64,000 nucleotides of DNA from Nonomuraea soli (GTDB taxonomy: Bacteria > Actinomycetota > Actinomycetes > Streptosporangiales > Streptosporangiaceae), in NCBI RefSeq assembly GCF_013761175.1, contig NZ_JACDUR010000001.1, positions 1 through 64,000 on the forward strand. The letters are read 5' to 3'. This document shows positions 22,767 through 32,116 of this stretch, in pieces. The notes below the pieces were generated by a model, which was not told where the DNA came from, ran no database searches, and was given only the letters and a program-made list of their open reading frames with translations. Position 1 is the stretch's first letter. Each line of letters begins with the position of its first letter. A program made the translations under genes and the position numbers.

Positions 22767-24074
22767 TCAGAGCTCGCCCAACGCCTTCTCCAGGATGCCC
22801 AGGCCCTCCTCCAGCAGGTGCTCGGGCATGACCAGCGGAGGCAGGAAACGCAGCACGTTGCCGTACGTGCCCGCCGTCAGCACCAGCAGGCCCTCGGCGT
22901 GGCACGCCTTGACCAGGGCCTGCGTGGCGGCCGCGTTCGGGGTCTTGGTGCCGGGCTCGACCAGCTCGATCGCGATCATCGCGCCGCGCCCGCGCACGTC
23001 GCCGATGATCGGGAAGCGGCTCTTCATCGCCTCCAGGCGCGGGAGCATGATCTCGCCGATCCTGCGGGCCCTGGCGACCAGGTCCTCCGCCTCGATCGTC
23101 TCCAGGACGGCGAGCGCCGCCTGGCAGGCCAGGGGGTTGCCGCCGTAGGTGCCGCCCAGGCCGCCCACGTGGACCTTGTCCATGATCTCGGCGCGTCCGG
23201 TGACGGCGGCCAGCGGCAGCCCGCCCGCGATGCCCTTGGCGGTGCAGATCAGGTCGGGCACGACGCCCTCGTCCTCGCAGGCGAACAGGTCACCGGTGCG
23301 GGCGAAGCCGGTCTGCACCTCGTCGGCGATGAACACGATGCCGTTGGCCCGGCAGAAGTCGGCGATCCTCGGCAGGAAGCCCCGCTCTGGCACGATGAAG
23401 CCGCCCTCGCCGGCGATCGGCTCGATCAGCACGGCGGCCACGTTCTCGGCGCCGATCTGCTTCTCGATCATGTCGACGGCCTGCTCGTAGGCGTCGCTCG
23501 GGCCGCGGAAGGGATAGGCGAGCGGCACCCGGTAGACCTCGGGAGCGAACGGCCCGAAGCGGTGCTTGTAGGGCATGTTCTTGGCGGTCAACGTCATCGT
23601 CAGCAGCGTGCGGCCGTGGTAGCCGTGGTCGAACACGACGACCGCCTGGCGGCCGGTGGCGTGCCTGGCGATCTTGACGGCGTTCTCGACCGCCTCCGCG
23701 CCGCTGTTGACCAGGAACGAGCGCTTGTCGTGGTCGCCGGGGGTGAGCTCGTTGAGCTTCTCGCAGACCTCCACGTACGACTCGTACGGAGTGACCATGA
23801 AGCAGGTGTGGGTGAAGTCGGCGACCTGCTTGCTGACGCGCTCGACGACCTTCGGCGCCGCGTTGCCCACGTTGGTGACCGCGATGCCCGCGCCGAAGTC
23901 GATCAGGCTGTTGCCGTCGATGTCCTCCACGACGCCGCCGCCCGCCCGGGTGATGAAGACGGGCAGGGTGGTGCCGATGCCCTGCGGGACGGCGGCCTGC
24001 TTGCGGGCCAGCAGCTCCTGCGACCGGGGGCCGGGGATGGCGGTGACGAGGCGGCGCTCCTGCGGAAGACTCAT
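22767..24074 (-). CDS. gabT: 4-aminobutyrate aminotransferase
   Basis: 435 residues from ATG 24074 (MSLPQERRLVTAIPGPRS). Class III PLP enzyme with FLVNSGAEAVENAVKIAR, DHGYHGRT, IEPIAGEGGF, FIADEVQTGFARTG and the PLP lysine in CTAKGIAGG. Length and motifs match actinobacterial GABA/5-aminovalerate transaminases. The reaction converts GABA and 2-oxoglutarate to succinate semialdehyde and glutamate. It diverges from a PucR-family regulator gene, and an aldehyde dehydrogenase gene follows 2.3 kb away. This resembles the gabTDP locus with PucR-type GabR of Corynebacterium. Confidence in the family is high; substrate preference is inferred. Confidence 0.9.
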   Translation of the reverse strand: MSLPQERRLVTAIPGPRSQELLARKQAAVPQGIGTTLPVFITRAGGGVVEDIDGNSLIDFGAGIAVTNVGNAAPKVVERVSKQVADFTHTCFMVTPYESYVEVCEKLNELTPGDHDKRSFLVNSGAEAVENAVKIARHATGRQAVVVFDHGYHGRTLLTMTLTAKNMPYKHRFGPFAPEVYRVPLAYPFRGPSDAYEQAVDMIEKQIGAENVAAVLIEPIAGEGGFIVPERGFLPRIADFCRANGIVFIADEVQTGFARTGDLFACEDEGVVPDLICTAKGIAGGLPLAAVTGRAEIMDKVHVGGLGGTYGGNPLACQAALAVLETIEAEDLVARARRIGEIMLPRLEAMKSRFPIIGDVRGRGAMIAIELVEPGTKTPNAAATQALVKACHAEGLLVLTAGTYGNVLRFLPPLVMPEHLLEEGLGILEKALGEL

Positions 24075-24161
24075 GCTCCCGACGGTAGGACGGGGACGGC
24101 AAAGGGCCGATACTCCGTTGTGGCACGATATATCCAAACCATTAGTGCTGAATGGACAAAA

Positions 24162-25562
24162 GTGCCGCCGACTCTGGACACCGTGGTACGCAGGCTCCAC
24201 CTCACCACGCTCGTGGGCGGGGCTCCGGCGTTGCGCTGGGTGGCTGTCAGCGAGCTGGAGGATCCGACCCCCTTTCTCGAAGGCGGGGAACTCCTGCTCA
24301 CCACAGGCATGCGGCTGGCGGAGCCGTACGAGAACTACATCGGACGGCTGGTGGATCGCGGGGTCGCGGGGCTCGGCTTCGGGGTGGGCCTCTCGCACGC
24401 CGAGACGCCCGCGGGGCTCGTGCGCGCGGCGCTGGAGGCCGGGCTGCCGCTGGTGGAGGTGCCCAGGGAGACGCCCTTCATCGCCATCGGGAAGGTGGTC
24501 AGCGAACTGCTGGCCGCCGAGCAGTACGAGGAGCTCAGCCGGGCGTTCGCCGCGCAGGGCAGGCTGACCAGGGCGGCGCTCGAAGGGCTGGAGGCGGTGG
24601 TCGAGCGGCTGGCGCGCGAGGTCGGCGGGTGGGCGGTGCTCCTCGACGACGAAGGGCGCGTACGGCACGCGACGGCGGGGGCCCGGGTCGCAGCGGTCAC
24701 GGCGGAGCTGGGGCGGCTGAGGCGCGGCGGCGCCTGGCGCACGGCTCCCGCGAGCCTGGCGTTCTCCGAGCCGGGGCAGCATGTCGTGGTCCAGCCGCTC
24801 GGCGGGGGCGCCCGGCCCCGGGCGTACTTCGGAGTGGGCTCGGAGCAGCCGTTCACGCCGGTGGGGCATACGGTGATCAACGCTGCCGGGTCCTTGCTCA
24901 CGCTGGCGATCGAACGGGGGCGGGCGCAGCTGGAGGCCGAGCGCCGGGTTCGCTCCGCCGTCCTGGAGCTGGTGCTGGCGGGGGAGGTCCAGCGGGCCCG
25001 TGAGGTGCTGGCCGCCATCGGGCAGGAGCTGCCGGGAGAGCCGGTGACCGTGCTGGCGGCCGAGGCGGCGGCGATCGAGGCCGCGGAGTCGGCGGGATTC
25101 GCCGTGCGGCGGGGGGAGATCGTCATCGTGCTCGCGGCCGCCGAAGAGCTGACGGGCCCCGTAGGCGTCAGCCGGGAGGCGGCGTTCTCCGGGCTGGCCG
25201 GGGCGGTCGAGGAGGCCGAGCGGGCGCTGGAGGCGGCGCGGCGCGACGGCGGGCGGGTGCACTTCGCCGACCTGGCCGGCCAGGGCCTGCTGTCCGTGCT
25301 CGACCCCGTCGCCTCGCGGGCCTTCGCCCGCGCCCTGCTGGCGCCGCTGGCCGAGTACGGCTCGCGCGCCGACCTGGTCGAATCGTTGCGCGCCTACCTC
25401 GCGAGCAACGGCCACTGGGACAACGCCGCCCAGCACCTCGGCATCCACCGCCACACCCTGCGCTATCGCATGCGGCGCGTGGCGGAGCTGCTCGGCCGGG
25501 ACCTGGAGGATGCGGGCGTGCGCGCGGAGTTGTGGGTCGCCCTGGCCGTCGCGGCCGGGTGA
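24162..25562 (+). CDS. PucR-family regulator, probable gabT activator
   Basis: 466 residues from GTG 24162, giving the standard PucR beginning MPPTLDTVVRRLHLTTLVGG followed by LEGGELLLTTGMRL. The C-terminus holds the PucR-type helix-turn-helix (LRAYLASNGHWDNAAQHLGIHRHTLRYRMRRV). It is divergent from gabT across 87 AT-richer bases, which points to control of that gene. In Corynebacterium glutamicum a PucR-type protein (GabR) activates GABA catabolism, supporting the guess. The start was chosen from homology to the other PucR protein in this window; no strong ribosome binding site is seen. Confidence 0.85.
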   Translation: MPPTLDTVVRRLHLTTLVGGAPALRWVAVSELEDPTPFLEGGELLLTTGMRLAEPYENYIGRLVDRGVAGLGFGVGLSHAETPAGLVRAALEAGLPLVEVPRETPFIAIGKVVSELLAAEQYEELSRAFAAQGRLTRAALEGLEAVVERLAREVGGWAVLLDDEGRVRHATAGARVAAVTAELGRLRRGGAWRTAPASLAFSEPGQHVVVQPLGGGARPRAYFGVGSEQPFTPVGHTVINAAGSLLTLAIERGRAQLEAERRVRSAVLELVLAGEVQRAREVLAAIGQELPGEPVTVLAAEAAAIEAAESAGFAVRRGEIVIVLAAAEELTGPVGVSREAAFSGLAGAVEEAERALEAARRDGGRVHFADLAGQGLLSVLDPVASRAFARALLAPLAEYGSRADLVESLRAYLASNGHWDNAAQHLGIHRHTLRYRMRRVAELLGRDLEDAGVRAELWVALAVAAG

Positions 25563-25564
25563 GG

Positions 25565-26197
25565 TCAGTTCTTGCGCAGATAACAGCAGATCGTCGCCGT
25601 GGTCACCGCGTCGTAGGTGCGCCCGTCACGCAGGTGCCCGGCACGTTCCAGGCTGATCGCCCCCTGCGCCGCCGCCCACAGCGCGTCGGCGATCTTGCGC
25701 GGCTGGGTGGGCACCAGATACCCGGCCGAGATGCAGTCGGAGATCACCCGGTCGAAGAGGTTGAGCGCCGCCCTGGCCAGCGTCCTGGCACGCTCGCTCG
25801 GCTCGAACCCCGGGATGGCGCGCTCGAACATCAGGCTGTAGTACTGCGGCTCGCTCTGGCAGGCGGCACGGTAGGCGGGGCCCAGCGCGGTCAGGTACTC
25901 GAAGGCGTCGTGGCGGGGCTGCACCGCCTCCAGGTGCTTCCTGATGCGCTCGAACCCCTCCAGATACAGCGCCTCGGCCAGCCCCTCCCGGTTGCCGAAC
26001 ATGGTGTAGATCACCGTCGTGGAGCAGCCCGCCTCGGAGGCGATCCGGCGCATGGCCAGGCTCTCGGGACCGTCGGTGGCCAGCAGAGACACGGCCACGT
26101 CGAGCAGCCGGGTGCGCAGCTCGTCGTGGCTGGCCCGCTCGCCCAGCAGATACGCTCCCTGGAGGCCGAGTGGCGCCGAGGTCACGTGTTCGCTCAC
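25565..26197 (-). CDS. TetR-family transcriptional regulator
   Basis: 210 residues from a GTG at 26197 (MSEHVTSAPLGLQGAYLLGER). The helix-turn-helix is LRTRLLDVAVSLLATDGPESLAMRRIASEAGCSTTVIYTMFGNREGL. The C-terminal region (TALGPAYRAACQSEPQYYSLMFERAIPGFEPSE) is of the WHG/TetR_C_33-like kind. It diverges from an aldehyde dehydrogenase gene across 200 bases and ends 2 bases from the PucR gene, tail to tail. It may repress the dehydrogenase. Start codon is uncertain. Confidence 0.83.
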   Translation of the reverse strand: MSEHVTSAPLGLQGAYLLGERASHDELRTRLLDVAVSLLATDGPESLAMRRIASEAGCSTTVIYTMFGNREGLAEALYLEGFERIRKHLEAVQPRHDAFEYLTALGPAYRAACQSEPQYYSLMFERAIPGFEPSERARTLARAALNLFDRVISDCISAGYLVPTQPRKIADALWAAAQGAISLERAGHLRDGRTYDAVTTATICCYLRKN

Positions 26198-26398
26198 GGA
26201 GCCACGCCTTTCTGCTGAGTTGTCCGGTCGGATCCTTAGCCATGGCGGCGAACCTTCAAACCGCCCCACACGGTAAACATCCCGAATTGGTCCTAGTTTT
26301 GTTACATAGCCCCGTTTGTTCGTAACGGCAGAGTCACCTGGTGCTCTTGTGCAGGGTGGAGTATGGGCGCGCGGCGCCCGTGGCATAGCGTCGGGGGT

Positions 26399-27826
26399 AT
26401 GGACGTGCGCACCTTCTGGCTGGCCGGGCGCCCCGCGACCGGCGACTCCTCGCTCACCGTGACCAACTCCCACACAGGGCAGGCCGTGGGCACCTACTCC
26501 GTGCCCACCGACGCCCAGGTGGAGGAGGCCGTCGCGGCCGCCGCCGCCGTCACGCGCGAGGCCGCCGCGCTCCCCGTCCACGTGCGCGCCGAAGCCCTCG
26601 CCCACGTCTCGCGGCGCCTGACCGAGCGCGCCGACGAGATCGCCAGGCTCATCACCGCCGAGAACGGCAAGCCCATCTTCTGGGCGCGCGGCGAGGTCGG
26701 CCGGGCCATCTCCACCTTCCGCTTCGCCGCCGAGGAGACGCGGCGCTGGTCGGGTACGGCCATGCGGCTCGACACCGAGCCCGCCGCGACCGGGCGCCTC
26801 GCCTACGTGTCGCGCGTGCCGTACGGCCCGGTGCTGGCGATCACGCCCTTCAACTTCCCGCTCAACCTCGTCGCGCACAAGGTCGCCCCCGCGATCGCCG
26901 TCGGCGCGCCGATCATCGTCAAGCCCGCGCCCGCCACGCCGCTGTCGTCGCTGCTGCTGGGCGAGATCCTGGCCGAGACCGACCTGCCCGCCGGCATGTT
27001 CTCGGTGCTGCCGGTCGAGAACTCCCGCGCCTCCGGCCTCGTCGAGGACCCGCGCCTGCCCGTCGTCTCCTTCACCGGCTCCGGGCCCGTCGGCTACTCG
27101 ATCATGGACTCGGTGCCCAGGAAGCACGTCGTCCTGGAACTCGGCGGCAACGCCGCCGCGGTCGTCCTCGCCGACGCCGACCTCGACTGGGCCGCCTCCC
27201 GGGTCGCCCTGTTCTCCAACTACCAGGCCGGGCAGAGCTGCATCGCCGTCCAGCGGGTGATCGTTGAGGAGACGGTCGCCGAGGCGTTCACCGGCAAGCT
27301 GCTGAGCGCCGTCGGCGGGCTCGTCACCGGCGACCCGCTCGACGAGAAGACCCAGGTGGGTCCCCTGGTGTCGGAAGACGCGGCGATCCGCGTCGAGTCC
27401 TGGATCCAGGAGGCCGTCGCCGGCGGCGCCCGCCTGCTCGCGGGCGGCGGGCGCGACGGCGCCACGATCGAGCCGACCGTGCTGGCCGACGTGCCCGCGG
27501 GGGCGAAGGTCGTGTGCGAGGAGGTGTTCGGGCCGGTCATGGTGATCGAGACCGTGCCGTCGGTCGACGCCGCGTTCGCCTCCGTCAACGACTCGAAGTA
27601 CGGGCTGCAGGCCGGGGTGTTCACCCGCTCGCTCGACGTCGCCTTCCGGGCCAACCGGGAGCTGGAGGTGGGCGGGGTGATCATCGGCGACGTGCCGTCG
27701 TACCGCGCCGACCAGATGCCGTACGGCGGGGTCAAGGAGTCGGGCGTCGGACGCGAAGGGCTGCGGTCGGCGATGGAGGATCTGACCTTCGAGAAGACGA
27801 TGGTGCTGACGGGGCTGGCGCTCTAG
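26399..27826 (+). CDS. NAD(P)-dependent aldehyde dehydrogenase
   Basis: 475 residues from ATG 26399. ALDH signatures: ITPFNFPLNLVAHKVAPAIAVG, KPAPATPLSS, the general base in VVLELGGNAA, and the nucleophile in GQSCIAVQRV. The C-terminal QMPYGGVKESGVGREG is intact. The pattern is that of the lactaldehyde/phosphonoacetaldehyde/GapN-like branch rather than classical succinate-semialdehyde dehydrogenase. Even so, its place beside gabT and two regulators makes oxidation of succinate semialdehyde or a related aldehyde possible. The upstream 26198-26398 is AT-richer and contains TTGTTACATAG, a possible promoter. Confidence 0.85.
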   Translation: MDVRTFWLAGRPATGDSSLTVTNSHTGQAVGTYSVPTDAQVEEAVAAAAAVTREAAALPVHVRAEALAHVSRRLTERADEIARLITAENGKPIFWARGEVGRAISTFRFAAEETRRWSGTAMRLDTEPAATGRLAYVSRVPYGPVLAITPFNFPLNLVAHKVAPAIAVGAPIIVKPAPATPLSSLLLGEILAETDLPAGMFSVLPVENSRASGLVEDPRLPVVSFTGSGPVGYSIMDSVPRKHVVLELGGNAAAVVLADADLDWAASRVALFSNYQAGQSCIAVQRVIVEETVAEAFTGKLLSAVGGLVTGDPLDEKTQVGPLVSEDAAIRVESWIQEAVAGGARLLAGGGRDGATIEPTVLADVPAGAKVVCEEVFGPVMVIETVPSVDAAFASVNDSKYGLQAGVFTRSLDVAFRANRELEVGGVIIGDVPSYRADQMPYGGVKESGVGREGLRSAMEDLTFEKTMVLTGLAL

Positions 27827-27844
27827 GTTCGGCTCACGAGCCGA

Positions 27845-28132
27845 TCAGCGGGCCCGGGGATCCCACGCTCGGCTCTGCGGTCGCAGGCTCTGCGCGATGA
27901 TGCCGAGCCATCCAGCGATGAAGACGGCCCTGCCGAGCCAGCCCCACGAGCCGAGCTCCCAGTCGAAGACCGGCTCGAAGCCGTCGAACGGCCTGCCCGC
28001 GAAGGCCGCCAGAAGCTGGCTGATGACAACGACGGTGCCGATGGCGAAGAGAACCGCGTCCACCCAGGGGTGCGAGCGAGGCGGAGGGCGGGTGGACCCG
28101 AGGCCACGTAAATCGTCGAGTCGGTCGCTCAT
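27845..28132 (-). CDS. Small two-helix membrane protein, unknown function
   Basis: 95 residues from ATG 28132 (MSDRLDDLRGLGSTRPPPRS). Two hydrophobic spans are seen: AVLFAIGTVVVISQLLAAF and SWGWLGRAVFIAGWLGIIAQ. Between them lies a short loop with GRPFDGFEPVFDWELG. No known family recognised. It ends 18 bases from the aldehyde dehydrogenase stop (convergent) and is divergent from a GNAT gene. Confidence 0.65.
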   Translation of the reverse strand: MSDRLDDLRGLGSTRPPPRSHPWVDAVLFAIGTVVVISQLLAAFAGRPFDGFEPVFDWELGSWGWLGRAVFIAGWLGIIAQSLRPQSRAWDPRAR

Positions 28133-28195
28133 GTCCCGACCATCGCACGCGGGAAGGGCATTCGAAAGCCCTCTCCTGTCAACACACACGGCAGG

Positions 28196-28654
28196 ATGGC
28201 GTTCATGGTGGAGATCGGCTTCCTGACCGAGTCCGACCGTGCGCGCTGGGAGGCGCTGGCCCGAGGCAAGGACGCGTACTTCGAGGTCGAACGCGGCGAC
28301 GACGACTACGAACGAACCTGGCGGCGCCTGCTCGACGACGAGCGGGTGCGCGGGGTCGCCGCCCGGCTCGACGGCAGGATGGTCGGCATCGCGCACTACC
28401 TGTTCCACGCCAGCGTCTGGTCCGCCGGAAGGTGCTACCTGGCGGACCTGTTCGTCGACGCCGGCGCCCGGCGGCGGGGCGTGGCGAGGGCGGTGATCGA
28501 GTGGGTGGCGCGGGACGCCGAGGAACACGGCCACCCGGGCCTCTACTGGCACACGCTGGAGGACGCCCCGGCACGGGCGCTGTACGACAAGGTCGGCAGG
28601 CTCCACCAGGGGTTCATTCTGTACACGTACCGGCGTCGAGGAGGCGCTTCCTGA
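28196..28654 (+). CDS. GNAT-family N-acetyltransferase
   Basis: 152 residues (ATG 28196; ATG 28205 is equally possible). The acetyl-CoA binding segment is CYLADLFVDAGARRRGVARAVIEWV (motif A, RRRGVAR), followed by YWHTLEDAPARALYDKVG (motif B). The substrate is unknown; the HALYDKVG-type ending is typical of small-molecule or aminoglycoside-like GNATs. The 3' end overlaps the convergent zinc-ribbon gene by 41 bases, a long overlap even for this genome. Confidence 0.85.
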   Translation: MAFMVEIGFLTESDRARWEALARGKDAYFEVERGDDDYERTWRRLLDDERVRGVAARLDGRMVGIAHYLFHASVWSAGRCYLADLFVDAGARRRGVARAVIEWVARDAEEHGHPGLYWHTLEDAPARALYDKVGRLHQGFILYTYRRRGGAS

Positions 28655-29222
28655 GGGTGGCGCACGCGGCCAGGACGGCATGCCGGTTCTTGGCGCTCTT
28701 CAGCCAGCCGGGCAGGCGGCTGGCCAGGCCGGCGTTGCGGTTGGGCTCACGTTCGCGAAGCGCCGCGCGCACGTACCGTTCGAGGAAGTCGAGATGCTCG
28801 GCGTCGTAGGCCCACAACACGTGGCCCCGGCACGGCGTCTGCAGCCACAGGTCCAGCCCGCCGACGGCCGGGGCGCCCGGCGCGGCATGCGGCCACCAGG
28901 TCACGGGCACGCGGGTGACGGCGCGGCAGCCAGGACACCTCACCGGCATCCATCGCGGAGGCGCCCCCGTACGGCTACCGCGGCGTTCGACGTCGCGACC
29001 GCAGGTGCCGCAGCGCCCGCGGGCGAGCGTGCCGATCCTGCCCGGCCAGCCGATGCCGGTCGCGTCCTTGGCGTATCCGCACGACAGGCACGTCACCCGC
29101 GTGGGCGTGACCACGGCGCAGCCCGCGCACCGTGGGCAACGCACGAGGACGCGGCCGGCGGTGCTCAGGTACTGGCGGGGGTGACCGCGGTCCGAGAAGC
29201 GGCGCCGCTCATCTGTGCCCAT
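28614..29222 (-). CDS. Multi zinc-ribbon protein, unknown function
   Basis: 202 residues. The N-terminal half has a series of cysteine knuckles: CPRCAGC, CLSC, CGTC and CPGC, enough for two zinc ribbons of TFIIB-like style. The C-terminal half (LDLWLQTPCRGHVLWAYDAEHLDFLERYVRA, then RLPGWLKSAKNRHAVL) is helical, rich in Arg and Lys. It matches a type of zinc-ribbon protein often seen in filamentous actinomycetes, but no function is known to me. Likely cytoplasmic nucleic-acid or protein binding. Confidence 0.7.
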   Translation of the reverse strand: MGTDERRRFSDRGHPRQYLSTAGRVLVRCPRCAGCAVVTPTRVTCLSCGYAKDATGIGWPGRIGTLARGRCGTCGRDVERRGSRTGAPPRWMPVRCPGCRAVTRVPVTWWPHAAPGAPAVGGLDLWLQTPCRGHVLWAYDAEHLDFLERYVRAALREREPNRNAGLASRLPGWLKSAKNRHAVLAACATLRKRLLDAGTCTE

Positions 29223-29319
29223 GCCCGCCAGGCTGACATCACCCGCTGCCGGGCGGCAACGCCACAGGCCACCCCTCGCCGTGCCGTACGGCAGGCGGGG
29301 GGTGGCCCGTGGAGCGACG

Positions 29320-29907
29320 TCACCTGCGGAAGAAGGCGCGGGCCGGGGGCAGGAGCAGCAGCACGATGACCACAGCCGAGGCCGCCATCGTGAAGGCGAC
29401 GCGCCCCTGGGAGAGCGCCAGCAGCCAGCCGGGGTAGACGCTCTCGCTCGCCGCCAGGATGGCCGCGGCGTCGGCGCCGCTGCCGAGGATGCCCTGCAGA
29501 TACTCCGCCCGCGCCAGCTGGCTGGTGAGGATGAAGAAGTCGAGCAGCAGGAAGATCGGCTGGACGACCAGGGTGAGGACGTGTCCGGCGCGTCTGCCCG
29601 CCAGGTTCAGCCACGCCAGGACGGCGGCGACGGCGGCGGTGACGGCCGGGATGACCAGCGCGTACCCGCCCTCGTCGAAGTGCAGGTTGTGCGTGGCCAG
29701 CAGACCGGGGTCGAGGCCCTGCCTGGCCAGCTCGGCCTCCGCCGCCGCCTGGACGTCGGCGCCGAAGAAGAGGCCGGCGACCGGGACGATCAGGAAGGCG
29801 AGGGCGAAGAGGACCTGGAGGACCGCGGCGAGGGTGACGGAGCCGGGGCGGACCTCGGCGGCGGGGGCGGTGCTGGCGGGGGCGATGTTCGCGGTGGCGG
29901 TGTTCAT
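29320..29907 (-). CDS. Four-helix membrane protein, unknown function
   Basis: 195 residues from ATG 29907 (MNTATANIAPAST). Four hydrophobic segments are readable: LAAVLQVLFALAFLIVPVAGLFF, YALVIPAVTAAVAAVLAWL, VLTLVVQPIFLLLDFFIL and VAFTMAASAVVIVLLLL. No catalytic motif or known domain was recognised. It diverges from the DUF899 gene at 30155 over 247 bases that hold no gene. Confidence 0.65.
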   Translation of the reverse strand: MNTATANIAPASTAPAAEVRPGSVTLAAVLQVLFALAFLIVPVAGLFFGADVQAAAEAELARQGLDPGLLATHNLHFDEGGYALVIPAVTAAVAAVLAWLNLAGRRAGHVLTLVVQPIFLLLDFFILTSQLARAEYLQGILGSGADAAAILAASESVYPGWLLALSQGRVAFTMAASAVVIVLLLLPPARAFFRR

Positions 29908-30154
29908 GGCACCGATGCTGGCCGGGCGCTCTAACAGGGGGCTTCCACGGCACTGATACACGCTGAGAGCCGGTGACAGCGAGCGCACAAAGGGGGAGAA
30001 CGGTCCGTTTCCGGCCTTCAGGAACGTCACGTATGTGAAGGAGCGCATCGCCGATGAGTTCCGGCCTGCTCGCGTGTCTGTTCCGGTGCCACCGGCGCGT
30101 TCGCGACCCGGCTCCGCGTGGCCAGACTCTTACGACACATCACGGAGGATCCCC

Positions 30155-30937
30155 ATGACGACCACCTCGGACGACACGACCACCGGGCTGTCCGGCCGCC
30201 CGCCCGTCGTCGACCTGGCGACCTGGCAGGCCGCCCGCGACGAGCTCCTCGTCCGCGAGAAGGCCCACACCCGCGCGGGCGACGCCCTCGCCGCGGCCCG
30301 CCGCCGGCTGCCGATGGTCGAGTTCGACGGGACCGTCGAGGTCGTCGGGGCCGGCGGGTCCGTCCCGTTCCTGGAGCTGTTCCAGGGGCGCGACGAGCTC
30401 GTGGTCTACAAGCACATGTGGCACGACGGGGCGCCGCACCAGGGGCAGTGCGAGGGTTGCACCTGGGCGGCCTGGCACCTGAAGGACGCCGTCTACCTCA
30501 ACGCCCGCGGCGTCTCGTTCGCCATCGTGACCACCGGCGTGTGGGAGGAGGTGGCGCCGTTCGTCGAGTTCATGGGGTACACGCAGCCGTGGTACTCCGT
30601 GCGTGACGTGGCCGAGCCGGTGGGGGGTGACATGGGGCGCATCGCGTGTTATCTGCGCGACGGGGACCGGGTGTTCCTCACCTACTCCACGACCGGGCGG
30701 GGGAACGAGGCGGTCAATCCGTCGATGAGCCTGCTCGACATGACCCCGTACGGGCGCGGCGAGACCTGGGAGGACACGCCCGAGGGGTGGCCGGAAGGGC
30801 GCGGGGCGTGCTGGACGTGGCGGTCGGACGCGGAGGGGAACCCGGCGTGGGGGGAGACGAGCCGGCCGGTGCCGCAGTGGACCCGGCCGGGGGCGGGGGC
30901 GGTGGAGACGCTGGGGAGGCGGGGGGACTGCCACTGA
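30155..30937 (+). CDS. DUF899 family thioredoxin-like protein
   Basis: 260 residues from ATG 30155 with CGGAGGAT before it. The DUF899 core is plain: LLVREKAHTRAGDALAAARRRLPMV, then VYKHMWHDGAPHQGQCEGC with a CxxC, and LNARGVSFAIVTTG. The family has a thioredoxin-like fold and is widespread in soil bacteria, but its reaction is not established. Monocistronic by context: a divergent promoter on the left and a convergent protease gene on the right. Confidence 0.85.
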   Translation: MTTTSDDTTTGLSGRPPVVDLATWQAARDELLVREKAHTRAGDALAAARRRLPMVEFDGTVEVVGAGGSVPFLELFQGRDELVVYKHMWHDGAPHQGQCEGCTWAAWHLKDAVYLNARGVSFAIVTTGVWEEVAPFVEFMGYTQPWYSVRDVAEPVGGDMGRIACYLRDGDRVFLTYSTTGRGNEAVNPSMSLLDMTPYGRGETWEDTPEGWPEGRGACWTWRSDAEGNPAWGETSRPVPQWTRPGAGAVETLGRRGDCH

Positions 30938-30980
30938 CGAGCCCCGCCCGCGAGGCGGCGCGACCTGGGTGCCCGTGATG

Positions 30981-32060
30981 TCAGGCGCGCTCCGCCGTAC
31001 CGAAGAGCGCCTTGGCCGCGTCGCCGAAGTAGGGACCGTACATGGTCTCCCGGTCGTCGCTGTACTTGAAGCTGCTCACCGACATCACCGTCCCCCGCCC
31101 GGTGGACGGGTTGAACCCGCTCATCCACGGCCCCCCGCTGGACCCGGCCGTCATGTCGCACCCGAGTCCCTGGTCGCGGGTGGCCCCGTGGGGGTCGTCG
31201 CGGACGCGGCCGGCGCAGTAGATGAGGCGCTCGCCGTCGTAGGGCGGGTCGGCCGGGTAGCCGAAGCCGAAGATCTGGCCGCCGCGCCCGGCGTTGAAGG
31301 CGATGTCCTGGGTCCCGACGGCGTCGGCGACGTGCTTGCCGCCGTGCTTGTTGAGCGCCACCATCGCGATGTCGTAGCTGTCGTCGGCCGAGCGCGACCA
31401 GGGGCCGGCGACGAACATGCGGCGGGCGGTGAAGGTGCCGTACGGCCGTTCGCCCCCCTCGACGTAGCCGGGGACGAAGGTCCAGTTCTCGGCCCAGCCG
31501 CCCCGGCCGTCCTTGACGCAGTGGCCGGCGGTCACGACGACGTCCTTGTTGGCGGACTTCACCGTGCCCGCGGAGCAGACGAAGTCGACTCCGTCGAGCG
31601 TCAGGAAGACGCGCCCGGTGGTCTTGGCCACGGCGCCTCCCGTCACCCAGCGTGACCCCACGGTGGTGGTCTGCGGGCGCGCCGACTGGCGGCGCGGGGT
31701 GACTTTCGTGACGCCGTTGGCGATTTCGGGGGCGGCGCCGAGGCCGGTCCGGTTGCTGAGGCCGCTCAGCAGGCCGTCGCCGTCGACGGTCTTGGCGAGT
31801 TCGTCGAGCAGCTTGATCGGCAGGGCCGCCGCCATGCGCTCGGGAGTCCAGTACGCGAGCACGCGCCGCTGGTCGGCGGCGCTGCGGGTGGCGACGCGTT
31901 CGACGATGTCGGCCACCGGCGGAGTCCGCTCCTGCGCGGCGGAGCGGACGATCGGCCGGGACTCCACATGCGGCTCCGAAGGGGCCGCGCCGACGATTGC
32001 GGGGCCCATGAGGCCCGCTATGAGCGGTGCGGCCGCCAGCAGGGGGGTGCTCAGGGTCAT
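30981..32060 (-). CDS. Secreted trypsin-like serine peptidase (tandem copy A)
   Basis: 359 residues. Signal peptide at the N-terminus (MTLSTPLLAAAPLIAGLMG), then a propeptide of about 120 residues with VLAYWTPERMAAALP. The protease core has the triad: His in VVTAGHCVKD, Asp in DDSYDIAMV, Ser in AGSSGGPWMSG. GGAVAKTTGRVF and SFKYSDDRETMYGPYFGD are shared almost word for word with the next gene, so the two are tandem duplicates. It probably acts outside the cell after propeptide removal. Regulation not visible; only 56 bases separate it from the upstream copy. Confidence 0.87.
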   Translation of the reverse strand: MTLSTPLLAAAPLIAGLMGPAIVGAAPSEPHVESRPIVRSAAQERTPPVADIVERVATRSAADQRRVLAYWTPERMAAALPIKLLDELAKTVDGDGLLSGLSNRTGLGAAPEIANGVTKVTPRRQSARPQTTTVGSRWVTGGAVAKTTGRVFLTLDGVDFVCSAGTVKSANKDVVVTAGHCVKDGRGGWAENWTFVPGYVEGGERPYGTFTARRMFVAGPWSRSADDSYDIAMVALNKHGGKHVADAVGTQDIAFNAGRGGQIFGFGYPADPPYDGERLIYCAGRVRDDPHGATRDQGLGCDMTAGSSGGPWMSGFNPSTGRGTVMSVSSFKYSDDRETMYGPYFGDAAKALFGTAERA

Positions 32061-32116
32061 GGCCCCCGAGTCTGCACTACGGAGTGTGTTCTTGTGGATA
32101 CTTTCGGCAAATAGCC

